Positions 1 through 7,648 of a stretch of 64,000 nt of DNA are shown here, piece after piece. Below the pieces are notes generated by a model. That model was not told where the DNA came from and ran no database searches. It was given only the letters and a program-made list of their open reading frames with translations. The position numbers and the translations under genes were made by a program. Origin of the DNA: Xenorhabdus indica (lineage in GTDB: Bacteria; Pseudomonadota; Gammaproteobacteria; Enterobacterales; Enterobacteriaceae); NCBI RefSeq assembly GCF_014467235.1, contig NZ_NKHP01000022.1, positions 1 through 64,000 on the forward strand, written 5' to 3'. Positions within the stretch are counted from its first letter, which is position 1. Every line of letters begins with the position of its first letter.

Positions 1-38
1 TTGTGACAGTAACGACAAACCACATCAACTTTAGCCAT
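1..38 (-). CDS. insA: IS1-family InsA, N-terminal 12 residues (partial)
   Basis: The ATG is at 38 on the minus strand and the frame runs off the left edge. The sequence MAKVDVVCRYCH matches the start of IS1 InsA-type DNA-binding proteins, including the first CxxC of the zinc finger. InsA binds the IS ends and, after a -1 frameshift into InsB, forms the transposase in classical IS1. Only the N-terminus is visible, so nothing can be said about InsB. Confidence 0.65.
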   Translation of the reverse strand, partial: MAKVDVVCRYCH

Positions 39-99
39 ATCTCACCCATAATAAAAAATGGGAAGTTTATCACAATATCTAATTATTGGGAGCATGACC
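1..99 (-). mobile_element. IS1-family insertion sequence, one end only (cut by window edge)
   Basis: The reverse complement of 1-38 reads MAKVDVVCRYCH, the start of an IS1-type InsA protein with the first CxxC pair of its zinc-binding N-terminus. The outer end is likely near 99: on the minus strand the DNA there begins GGTCATGCTCCCAA, which resembles an IS1-family terminal inverted repeat (IS1 itself begins GGTGATGCTGCCAA). The rest of the element lies beyond the window, so intactness and target duplication cannot be judged. The element end is 58 bp past the stop codon of the neighbouring thiolase gene. Confidence 0.75.
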
Positions 100-157
100 C
101 GGAGAAGACAAGCGCAGCGCGTCAGTGCAGTTTTATATCTGTCGCATTTCCACTAAT

Positions 158-1357
158 TTAAATTCGTTCAATAACCACTGCAATACCTTGCCCTACACCG
201 ATACACATTGAACAAACGGCATAACGTTTTTTTGTTCTTATCAGTTGATGGTAAGCAGTGGCAATAAGTCTGGTACCACTGGCACCTAAAGGATGTCCTA
301 AAGCAATTGCCCCTCCGTACCTGTTAACACGCTCATCATTCATATCTATATTGAGAGCTTTCATGACAGACAAACACTGAGCAGCAAAAGCCTCGTTCAA
401 TTCAATAATATCAATTTGATCAAGTGTAAGATTAGCTAGCTTTAGAGCTTTATTAATAGCAGGGACAGGGCCTATTCCCATTATTCTTGGCTCTACACCT
501 GCAACAGCTGAAGAAAGTATACGAGCTTTAGGTGACAACTTATTTCTAATGCTTGCATCTTCGTTACTTAAGAGCACAACACTCGCCCCATCATTAATAC
601 CAGAAGAATTACCAGCAGTGACTGTTCCACTATCAGTAACTATACTTTTTAATTTACTAAGTGATTCTAAATTTGTTTCACGAGGATGTTCATCACGGGA
701 AAAAACGATGTCTTCACCTTTCTTTTGTGAAATATGAACAGCTATTAGCTCATCATTAAACAGGTTTTGTTCATAAGCTTTGGCAACTTTGTTCTGACTG
801 TGTAAGGCAAAAAAGTCTTGTTCCTCGCGAGAGATACCACACTCTTTTGCAAGATTCTCAGCAGTTTCAGGCATTGTTTCAACACCATAAAGTTTTCGCA
901 TAGCAGAGTTGATGAACCGCCATCCCATTGTTGTATCTTCAATTTTCAGATTACGAGAAAATATAGATTCCGCTTTTCCCATAACATAAGGCGCTCTACT
1001 CATACTTTCCACGCCCCCTGTAATGATCAAATCTGCTTCACCTGATTTTATTGAACGAAAACCCATAGATACGGCATCAAGGCTTGAACCGCACAAACGA
1101 TTAATCGTTGTACTGGGTACTGTTGGCGGGAGATTGGCAAGTAATGTAGCCATACGCGCAATATTACGATTATCTTCTCCTGCTTGGTTCGCACACCCAA
1201 AAATAACATCATCAATATTTGTTGGATCTATTTCTTTGTTGCGTTTAAGTAGTTCCTTGATTATCAACGCAGCCATATCATCAGGACGCATTGATGAAAG
1301 GCTTCCACCATAACGCCCAAATGGTGTACGGATTCCATCACAAATATAAACATCCAT
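158..1357 (-). CDS. Thiolase (acetyl-CoA C-acyltransferase; 3-oxoadipyl-CoA thiolase-like)
   Basis: A 399-residue thiolase of normal family length. The nucleophilic Cys89 lies in NRLCGSSLDAV. The C-terminal catalytic motifs GHPLGASG (His) and CSMCIGVGQG (Cys) are both present, so it should be active. Overall style (GGVESMSRAPYVM, GVEPRIMGIGPVPA) is closest to PcaF/PaaJ 3-oxoadipyl-CoA thiolases, but no other aromatic-CoA or beta-ketoadipate gene is nearby, so the substrate is uncertain. The ATG at 1357 has GGGGAA upstream. It is the last of three minus-strand genes after a thioester reductase and an MFS exporter, and may act with them on a CoA- or carrier-bound acyl chain (inference). An IS1 end lies just past its stop. 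Confidence 0.85.
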   Translation of the reverse strand: MDVYICDGIRTPFGRYGGSLSSMRPDDMAALIIKELLKRNKEIDPTNIDDVIFGCANQAGEDNRNIARMATLLANLPPTVPSTTINRLCGSSLDAVSMGFRSIKSGEADLIITGGVESMSRAPYVMGKAESIFSRNLKIEDTTMGWRFINSAMRKLYGVETMPETAENLAKECGISREEQDFFALHSQNKVAKAYEQNLFNDELIAVHISQKKGEDIVFSRDEHPRETNLESLSKLKSIVTDSGTVTAGNSSGINDGASVVLLSNEDASIRNKLSPKARILSSAVAGVEPRIMGIGPVPAINKALKLANLTLDQIDIIELNEAFAAQCLSVMKALNIDMNDERVNRYGGAIALGHPLGASGTRLIATAYHQLIRTKKRYAVCSMCIGVGQGIAVVIERI

Positions 1358-1388
1358 AGAGAATTCCCCTATTTTATGTGCATTTGAG

Positions 1389-2555
1389 TTAACTTTCTGA
1401 CTGTGTTTGTTTATCTTTAAAAATATTAATTAATGCAACTAAGCTGGCTAGTATTAATCCCAAAACTGATATTCCAAACCATCCATAATTCACACTAACC
1501 TCAGAACCAATACGCGTTCCAATAGCGCCACCAATAAAATAAGAACACATAAATACGGTGTTTAAGCGACTACGCGAAGTTTCAGATAAAGATAATGCTC
1601 TAAGTTGATTTCCTACCAAAGCTGTTCTTCCTGCAAGATCTAGAAACATAATTCCTAAAATTATTACTAATATATAATATGGTGCAAAGAATAAAGACAA
1701 AAATCCTAACATTGCAAAGATCACGCCGAGTAAAACAACAAACTTTGGAGAGTATATATCCGCTAATTTCCCTATTAAAGATGTAGCAAGAATACCAGCA
1801 ATACCTGTTAATCCCAAACTTCCTACGATATCACTTCCATAATGATAAGGTGGTTGTGCCATTAAAAAGGATAACCCCCCCCACAATGCACTAAAAGCAC
1901 CAAACATTAAGGCGCCAGAAAAACAAGCAATTCTTAACTTACGTTCTGATACAAAATATTTCAATAAAGATTTAAGCAAGGTGAAATATGGAATAACTTG
2001 TTCGGAAGGTTTATTAATAGGTAATAATTTTGGAAGTATTACAATCAAGATAACATCTAAACTCATTGCTATAACATACATACTTCGCCAACCAAGATAC
2101 TCACCTACAAATCCGGATAAAAATCTACCGAATAAAACACCAGTCATAAGACCTGACACAACAATCCCTACAGCTTTTCCTCGCTGTTCTTCAGGTGCAA
2201 TCAATGAAACCATTGGAATAACAATTTGGGCACTAACAGATGTCATACCTATTAAAATATTAATCAGTAGTAGCTGTTCAACATTTTGTGATTGAGATGC
2301 TAATAGTGAGGATAGCGCATTAATACTTAAAAGAATGTACAACAGTTTCCGTCGTACCATTCGATCACCAAGCGGTACAAAAAGGACAAGACCTGCTGCA
2401 TATGCTAATTGAACAACCATAGCAATTGAACCAGCTTTTTCCTCTTCAATACTAAAATCTTTTGCAAATAAACCAAGTAAAGGTTGATTATAATAGATAT
2501 TTGCTACAGATAATGCGCATAGGAAGGATAATGCAAGATAATGACTTTTTTTCAT
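1389..2555 (-). CDS. MFS transporter (DHA1-type, drug/metabolite exporter family)
   Basis: A hydrophobic protein of about 388 residues with the 12-helix pattern of the major facilitator superfamily. The N-terminus reads MKKSHYLALSFLCALSVANIYYN..., the first segment typical of YnfM/arabinose-efflux-like transporters, and the loop 2-3 motif GDRMVRRKLL matches MFS motif A. An upstream in-frame ATG at 2615 would add 20 residues; 2555 is preferred because the protein then begins at the conserved first helix. The spacing to the thiolase (31 bp) and to the thioester reductase upstream suggests one transcription unit. It could export the product of the neighbouring enzymes (inference). Confidence 0.85.
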   Translation of the reverse strand: MKKSHYLALSFLCALSVANIYYNQPLLGLFAKDFSIEEEKAGSIAMVVQLAYAAGLVLFVPLGDRMVRRKLLYILLSINALSSLLASQSQNVEQLLLINILIGMTSVSAQIVIPMVSLIAPEEQRGKAVGIVVSGLMTGVLFGRFLSGFVGEYLGWRSMYVIAMSLDVILIVILPKLLPINKPSEQVIPYFTLLKSLLKYFVSERKLRIACFSGALMFGAFSALWGGLSFLMAQPPYHYGSDIVGSLGLTGIAGILATSLIGKLADIYSPKFVVLLGVIFAMLGFLSLFFAPYYILVIILGIMFLDLAGRTALVGNQLRALSLSETSRSRLNTVFMCSYFIGGAIGTRIGSEVSVNYGWFGISVLGLILASLVALINIFKDKQTQSES

Positions 2556-2662
2556 AATGTGATTAATTCCAGTTATTATAAATAGACCATAAAAATGATA
2601 TAAGGGTAGCTTCATTCCTCACAGAAAAGAAACCTACCCCTATTAACCTTAATATTTCACTA

Positions 2663-3808
2663 TTATGAAAAAGTATTTAGCATAGGTACAGGTAAAAAAT
2701 CTTCCTTTTGTAAATACTTCAAATAAGTATCAAGTAAATCATAACGAAGATTTGGTAATTTATAATCTATCAAACTCGTGGCTTCTTTTGTTTTTTCATA
2801 ATGAAATTTATCTATTTCCCGTCCAAAACGTAGTATTTTATCATGAGAACCGTCTACACCATATAGTGGCAAGAAGCGATAAAGAGAATTGTTTTCACCA
2901 CTGTCTAATAATTTTTTTTGCCATTTATAGAAATTTAATAATTTTAGACTAAATCCGCGATTGTTTAGCCAAGTAATAATATCTTCCCAGCTAATTAACC
3001 CATTGTAATTAAATAAATTAAGCACATTACCAGTTTCAGTCATATATTTAGGTAATGCCATAATAGAAACGGTATAGTCGATAGGCGTAAAATTAATAAT
3101 ACGTGGTAAAATGGGAGCATAACCTAGTTGAATACAGCTTTTAATGAAAAGCATAAATTGGTTGTCTGCAAAAATAGCTGCACCCGTTTTACTATGACCT
3201 GAAATATATCCCAAACGAAATAAATTAGCTTTCCCACCTATTTCTGTGAATTTTCCCAACAGGCGTTCAGCTTCCCATTTTGAAATTAAATATCCCATAT
3301 CTGAATTCAGAATTGTACTCCCTGGAAAATCTTCAACATAATAACCATATTCATCAATTCTAGATGCAGATCCAAGTGTAGAAACAAAATTGATAACTTT
3401 CATCTTACCAGTGTTAGCAATATTAATCATGTCATTTAAGCTATCAACATTAGGAGCTTTCAATACTTCATATGGACGTATATGATTTACTCGTGCCGCA
3501 ATATGGTAGATAACATCTACTTCACTACATAATTCTTTATAATCTGAATTATTAATACCACTCCTAGGTAAGGTAATATCCCCTTCAATAATCTTGACGT
3601 TTTTAGCTAATTTTAGCCGATGAATACCATCTAGAGAAAATTTCTTATATGCCTCCTCTATACGATGCGTTTTATTTTCCTGATCAATGTTTCTGCATAA
3701 TAAATAAATGTCCCCTATATCTTTATTTTGCAACAAAACATCCAAAAGGTGTACACCAACAAAACCTGTAGCACCAGTTAATAAAACATTAGGTTTTACT
3801 TTTCCCAT
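2663..3808 (-). CDS. Free-standing thioester reductase (SDR, NAD-binding_4 type)
   Basis: A 381-residue short-chain dehydrogenase of the extended/thioester-reductase type. It has the Rossmann motif TGATGFVG at about 11-18, a Ser/Thr in FVSTLGSA near 143, and the catalytic pair Tyr173/Lys177 in MGYLISKWEAE. In NRPS, PKS and carboxylic acid reductases this domain releases a carrier-bound acyl chain as aldehyde or alcohol using NAD(P)H. Here it is alone: no adenylation or carrier domain is fused or nearby, so it would need a carrier or CoA substrate in trans. The ATG at 3808 is chosen because AAGGTG sits just upstream; a GTG at 3817 is inside that ribosome-binding site. It is first in the run that includes the MFS exporter and thiolase. 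Confidence 0.8.
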   Translation of the reverse strand: MGKVKPNVLLTGATGFVGVHLLDVLLQNKDIGDIYLLCRNIDQENKTHRIEEAYKKFSLDGIHRLKLAKNVKIIEGDITLPRSGINNSDYKELCSEVDVIYHIAARVNHIRPYEVLKAPNVDSLNDMINIANTGKMKVINFVSTLGSASRIDEYGYYVEDFPGSTILNSDMGYLISKWEAERLLGKFTEIGGKANLFRLGYISGHSKTGAAIFADNQFMLFIKSCIQLGYAPILPRIINFTPIDYTVSIMALPKYMTETGNVLNLFNYNGLISWEDIITWLNNRGFSLKLLNFYKWQKKLLDSGENNSLYRFLPLYGVDGSHDKILRFGREIDKFHYEKTKEATSLIDYKLPNLRYDLLDTYLKYLQKEDFLPVPMLNTFS

Positions 3809-4465
3809 GTTAATCACCTTGGTTATATGTTTCGTATGTTTAAATTAGGATTGAAGTGTTTTTATTATGCTAAATAATAAATCATATTTAGCATTATCAG
3901 AAAATAATAATACATCTTTTTAGGTATTTTTATGTTGTATTTTTGTTATACTTTCAATAATAAAGTCATCGAATGGTGACTATTTATAGGATTTATTAAA
4001 ATGGATTGAAAATATAATAAGTATAAATAATCTTCATGTACTACAGATAAACCAAAAGTAGTCTTTCTTCAATGGAAGATGATTTAATATGGTAAGCATA
4101 CTCTGACTGTGAAATATCAATTTAAAATTATATCTACAACCTGATATAAATATAATTTAGCATCTATTTACTATCTTTCAAGTTTCATTTTTATTATCTA
4201 TGAAACTTATTGTTCAAATAAGAATATATCTTGGATTAGCATGGCAATCTCAACTACTCAAAAGGGCAGTTAGTTTCAGAAGTAATACTTTCAGACGCCC
4301 TGCTAACCCGTGATTTTATCATAAAAAAATTTGACTCTACTCGACCTAATAGATAATGTGTTAACTTGTAGCTAAAAAGATCCTATCGCCTACAAGGATC
4401 ACCTAATGGGTGGCGAACGAAATTAGAGATAATAGACTTTATAAATTCAACAGGTTATAATTTTT
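3809..4465. other. AT-rich spacer, no gene seen
   Basis: This stretch separates the thioester-reductase gene from the integrating-element remnant. It is AT-rich, has stops in all frames and presumably holds the promoter of the minus-strand thioester reductase unit in its left part. I see no RNA gene or repeat I can name. Confidence 0.5.
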
Positions 4466-4487
4466 TTCGATTCCGCCTCTGGCACCA
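4466..4487 (+). other. tRNA-3'-end-like sequence, candidate attachment site remnant
   Basis: The 22 bases read TTCGATTCCG, then seven bases, then CACCA. This matches the T-loop, T-stem and CCA end of a bacterial tRNA, with some likeness to the tRNA-Phe 3' end. No cloverleaf precedes it: the bases to its left are T-rich. Such orphan 3' ends are the typical far att duplicate left by tRNA-targeting integrases, and a broken tyrosine recombinase gene starts 345 bp to the right. The donor tRNA is not in this window, so this remains an inference. Confidence 0.4.
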
Positions 4488-4764
4488 AGTTTCCATACGG
4501 GTTTGTCCCAGGTTGTTAAATTTCCTGACAAAAACGCAAAAAAGAATCAATCGTTAATTAAATGTTAAATCCTAATCAGTTCAATTTGTACTGTTTAGTT
4601 GAAAAGAACATTTAAGACAAGATAACAGGGTAGCTATTTTAACAGTTACCTTTTCTCGTTTAAGGTAATGATTTCATTAATTGATTCTGATGCCAAGTAA
4701 GGGAAAAACTTTACGGGACAGGGGATCGAAATTAGCCATTTTTTTCATCGCATCGCTATTGATG

Positions 4765-4822
4765 CAGGGCAGTTCACTCACACCTCCACCTCAATCCCGT
4801 CTGAGACCTGCCCTGTCTTTTT
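4765..4822 (+). terminator. Stem-loop followed by a T-run
   Basis: CAGGGCAG (4765-4772) pairs perfectly with CTGCCCTG (4808-4815). A second short pairing, CTCA with TGAG, lies inside the loop, and TCTTTTTT follows on the plus strand. It looks like a rho-independent terminator read left to right, but no plus-strand gene is recognisable just upstream. It may be a relic of the element end or belong to a small transcript. Confidence 0.4.
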
Positions 4823-4831
4823 TACGCCGTT

Positions 4832-5880
4832 TTATTCATTCTCATCGGCATACTCATCAACAAAATCAGTATACAACCCCAGTTCCCGCTCCAGCGCTTT
4901 ACCCGTCACTTCCATATCAAGATCAATGTATTCCATCGTGGTTGCCACATTACGGTGTCCCAGTAATCGTTTCACCAGCGGTAGATTACGATCCGGCGAT
5001 TTCATCAGGGTCGTGGCCAACGTATGACGAAAACGGTGAGGCGAGACCGCAAAATCACACTCTTTGGACAGCCGGCGAAAGAAAGAACGGAACTGTTGTT
5101 TTTCCCGGTTGATATCGTATTGGTAACGGGAAAGCCGGCTTGGGTGTGGGACACTCAACCGACTGAGATCGAAAATCGGATCGTGGGCTTTCGCACCGGC
5201 AGCGATTGCCCTGTCCACTAATCTTGTCAGCCGGCGTTTAAGCGGCGGAATAATCGGTATTTCCCATTCACAGTGGTTTTTACTGCCTTCCAGCCCCAGT
5301 TCAATATAATTGCTGTCCAGATTGATATCCCGCAATCGCAGGTGCAGTAACTGGTTCTGACGCATTCCTGTAAAACGCAATATCGCCAGCACCGTTGACC
5401 AATACCAGGTCGGATACAGGGCACAACGCCCTCCCCGTGGGGGCATCTCGATGCTTTCTTCCTCAGCAAACTTGCCCATCAACAAATTAATGCGGGTTAT
5501 CTGCGATTTGCTCAAAATCTTCTTCTTTTTCTTCTCTTTTTTAGTCACGGCGTTGTTAAACGGGTTTTCGGTATGAGGCAGCAGTTTTCGCTCTATACCG
5601 AAATTAAAAATCGCCGCAGGTGAGCCACCTTATTATTCCAGGTATGGCTCGACTGCTTTTTTTCCACCAGAAGGTCGCGCCGCCACCGCAGCATATCCCG
5701 GTGAATAACCTGTGCCGGTGATGCGGCTTCTCCCATAAACCGGATAAAACCCCGTGTGACCTTGCGGTAACTCCATTCGGTATCCGGTCTCAGGATATGT
5801 GAAAAAAAGTACTCTTCTAATAATTCGTCCCAACTGAGGGTGTCTACGGTGTGCAACATATTATTTTTTCCTCGGCTCAT
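4832..5880 (-). pseudogene. Tyrosine recombinase/integrase, split by a frameshift
   Basis: Two adjoining reading frames make one phage-type integrase. The first (5880 to about 5593) starts MSRGKNNMLHTVD and carries the SAM-like core-binding domain. The second (to 4832) carries the catalytic domain with Arg in FTGMRQNQLL, PHRFRHTLA, LLGHRN and Tyr in TTMEYIDLD. The frames join at an A-run at 5606-5610 (T5 on the coding strand): dropping back one base turns LRRFLISV-stop into LRRFLNFGIERKLLPH, which continues without a stop into the catalytic part. This fits a single-base deletion or, less likely, a -1 programmed shift. ATG 5880 is preferred over an earlier GTG because AGGAAA precedes it. It follows the relaxase remnant, as in integrating conjugative elements. 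Confidence 0.75.
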
Positions 5881-5938
5881 CCTGCCGTTTCCTGTCCAAA
5901 AACAATTCGCGGCAATAAAATATAAATAACCCTTTAAA

Positions 5939-6680
5939 TTATTTATCTTTAAATGATGAATACAGGTGACTGTCAGGGGCAATACTTTCTTTCTCCCGTC
6001 CCGGCCGTTTGGTCAGTTTCGAGTCGGCGTGGTGACTTTTTCCCTGATTTTGCGGCGAGGATGCATCCGGTGACTGAAATAAGGCTAATAAAGTCAGGGT
6101 ATCGTCAGACACAGATGGCAGAGGTATTGTGATTTCACTGACAAAAGGCGTGGATGCCATTTCCGGTACCGGGTAGCCTTCGGCAGAGAAAGCTTCCTCC
6201 TTCGCCGAAGACTGAGAAACTTCCTGTTTTATCCATAAAGGAGAATGAACCTGTCCGGCGGCCTTTTGAAGCAATGTGTCTATCAACGGGACGGTGGAGG
6301 GACGTCCGTTGAGATGCTGCATCAGACAGTGCCAGACCTCCGGTACAGTCACCAGCCACATCATGGCTTTTTCCGGTAACAGACAGGCAGCCAGCAACAC
6401 TTCCTGTGGAGCCGATGGTATATTCTCCGGTGCGCGAAAACGGAAACGAAACGGTTTGTCGGGGATACCGATGCCCGGTTGTCAGACACGCCCGTCTTCC
6501 AGTTCCCCTTCGAGCTGCCGCAACAACGGCAGGTGGTAAAACAACGCCGCTCAAAACACCACTGCTTGCCATAAGACCCCCTGTGCTGCCTGCGTTTCCG
6601 GCGCCACACCCGGCGGCAACAAATGTCCCTTCGCTAACCGCACGGCACAGGTGGTAAAATAAAAGCATGACCGCCATGAC
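5939..6680 (-). pseudogene. MobH/TraI_2-type conjugative relaxase remnant
   Basis: One minus-strand frame gives continuous homology-like sequence interrupted by two TGA codons (6551-6553 and 6482-6484). Recognisable pieces in order are KGHLLPPGVAPETQAAQ, FYHLPLLRQLEGELEDGR, PFRFRFRAPENIPSAPQE and LLPEKAMMWLVTVPEVW, then a low-complexity tail ending at 5939. This order matches the N-terminal TraI_2 region of MobH relaxases of SPI-7/PFGI-type integrating elements, including the HLLPxGxxPExQA signature. The usual LLHDIGK metal-binding motif is not preserved, and the N-terminus, which would carry the HH and GGLLxHT motifs, is lost or scrambled beyond about 6680. The second stop replaces an expected Trp (TGG to TGA). 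The piece cannot make a working relaxase. Confidence 0.6.
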
Positions 6681-6927
6681 CGACATAACACCGGAAGACG
6701 CCTATCTGACTGTTTTCGACCCGCCCGGCGGTGCCGCTATATTGGCGTTGGACGCCGGCAGAATGGGTGCCCTTTTTGATAAATACGACTGTAGTATTAG
6801 GTTCATCAGGTGCGGAATTCATTGAGGCGCGGGCATTCATGCCCACCGTGACGCCGGATAGATTTAAGCAAACCCAAACTTCATCAAAAATTAGTGTTGC
6901 AAAAACGAGGGTGGCCATAGATTTCAT
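6681..6927. other. Unassigned remnant DNA between relaxase and intron fragments
   Basis: No convincing gene. A plus-strand frame from ATG 6667 to a stop at 6825 encodes 52 residues beginning [17 protein letters not shown] with reasonable coding character, but it overlaps the relaxase remnant antisense and I do not recognise it. A longer plus-strand frame through 6731-6927 ends in sequence like [18 protein letters not shown], also not recognised. This may be debris of the host gene into which the intron inserted: the intron 5' end begins directly at 6928. Confidence 0.3.
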
Positions 6928-7086
6928 GTGTGCCGGGCATGTCCGACAGCTTGGGGGTGAGAGTCCCCTGTCCAACCTGATGGTGGCGAAGGACTAGCGA
7001 AACGCAAGGGCGTTACCGCGAGGTGGGGTCTGGAGGAAGCGTGTAGCAAAACCATGACCTGACGAACAGGAACCTGATACAAGGCA
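6928..7086 (+). mobile_element. Group II intron, 5' end fragment (domain I)
   Basis: The sequence starts GTGTGCC, the GUGYG 5' splice-site consensus of group II introns. It continues with structured domain I signatures: GGGGGTGAGAGTCCCC hairpin, AACCTGATGGTGGCGAAGG, CTAGCGAAACGCAAGG and CCTGACGAACAGGAACC. It stops near 7086-7100, where the frame of the downstream regulator begins. Domains II-VI and the intron-encoded reverse transcriptase are absent, so it is a dead remnant. The right boundary is approximate. Confidence 0.7.
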
Positions 7087-7608
7087 AGTATTACCTATAA
7101 TGACAATATTTACTGTGTAAGAAGTATTAATTCACAAATGGAGCTATTGGTTTACCTTATCTCTCAGTTTTTTGGGCCACCTATCGCTAAAGTTATTGAG
7201 AAACATTTTATGCATGAAGTGTCCGACTTCCAATCAGAACCATTTTTTCAAGTGGGAGGTAGCACACAATTTGATGAAGTGGTCTCAATAGCCCAAAGTT
7301 ATATTAAGCAGAATATAACATTGCATATCACCATTAAAGACATTGCCAGTTATGTTGGGGGATCAGAAAGTACTTTGGCCCGTAATTTCAGAGCACAAGT
7401 CGGAGTTTCTCCCCATAAATATATGCTTAATTACCGTTTATTAACAGCAAAGCAGTTATTGAAAGATAATAACCTGAATTTATTGCATGTCGCACAGTTA
7501 GTAGGATTCAGGGATCCCCACTATTTCAGTAAGTTGTTTGAACAACATTTTGCGCTGACTCCGATAGTCTACCGTAATCTGGTAAAAGCAAAGGCGTTCC
7601 ATACCTGA
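7087..7608 (+). pseudogene. GlxA-type AraC regulator, 5'-truncated (C-terminal part with HTH)
   Basis: From ATG 7138 the frame encodes 156 residues. MELLVYLISQFFGPPIAKVI and PFFQVGG match the end of the DJ-1/PfpI-like domain and linker of GlxA-family regulators. The AraC-type double helix-turn-helix follows (IKDIASYVGGSESTLARNF and LLHVAQLVGFRDPHYFSKLF). The frame stays open upstream of the ATG through YNDNIYCVRSINSQ, which fits the family and shows the ATG is an internal Met. About 180 N-terminal residues are missing, replaced by the group II intron fragment. The intact HTH could still bind DNA if expressed; no ribosome-binding site is evident at 7138. Target genes are unknown. Confidence 0.7.
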
Positions 7609-7648
7609 TAATTTCATGCCTGATAATTTCATGATTGATAATTGAAAT

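Noticed and set aside
4681..5112. Plus-strand 143-codon frame overlapping the integrase
   Set aside because: It is antisense to the conserved recombinase catalytic domain, whose R-H-R-H-Y motifs prove the minus-strand frame.
6482..6553. Possible TGA recoding (selenocysteine or Trp) in the relaxase frame
   Set aside because: There is no SECIS-like element and no other sign of recoding in neighbouring genes; two nonsense mutations in a decayed element are simpler.
6135..6686. Long minus-strand frame of 183 codons over the relaxase remnant
   Set aside because: Its product is low-complexity (Gly/Ser/Arg-rich) and the TraI_2-like sequence is in a different frame of the same strand.
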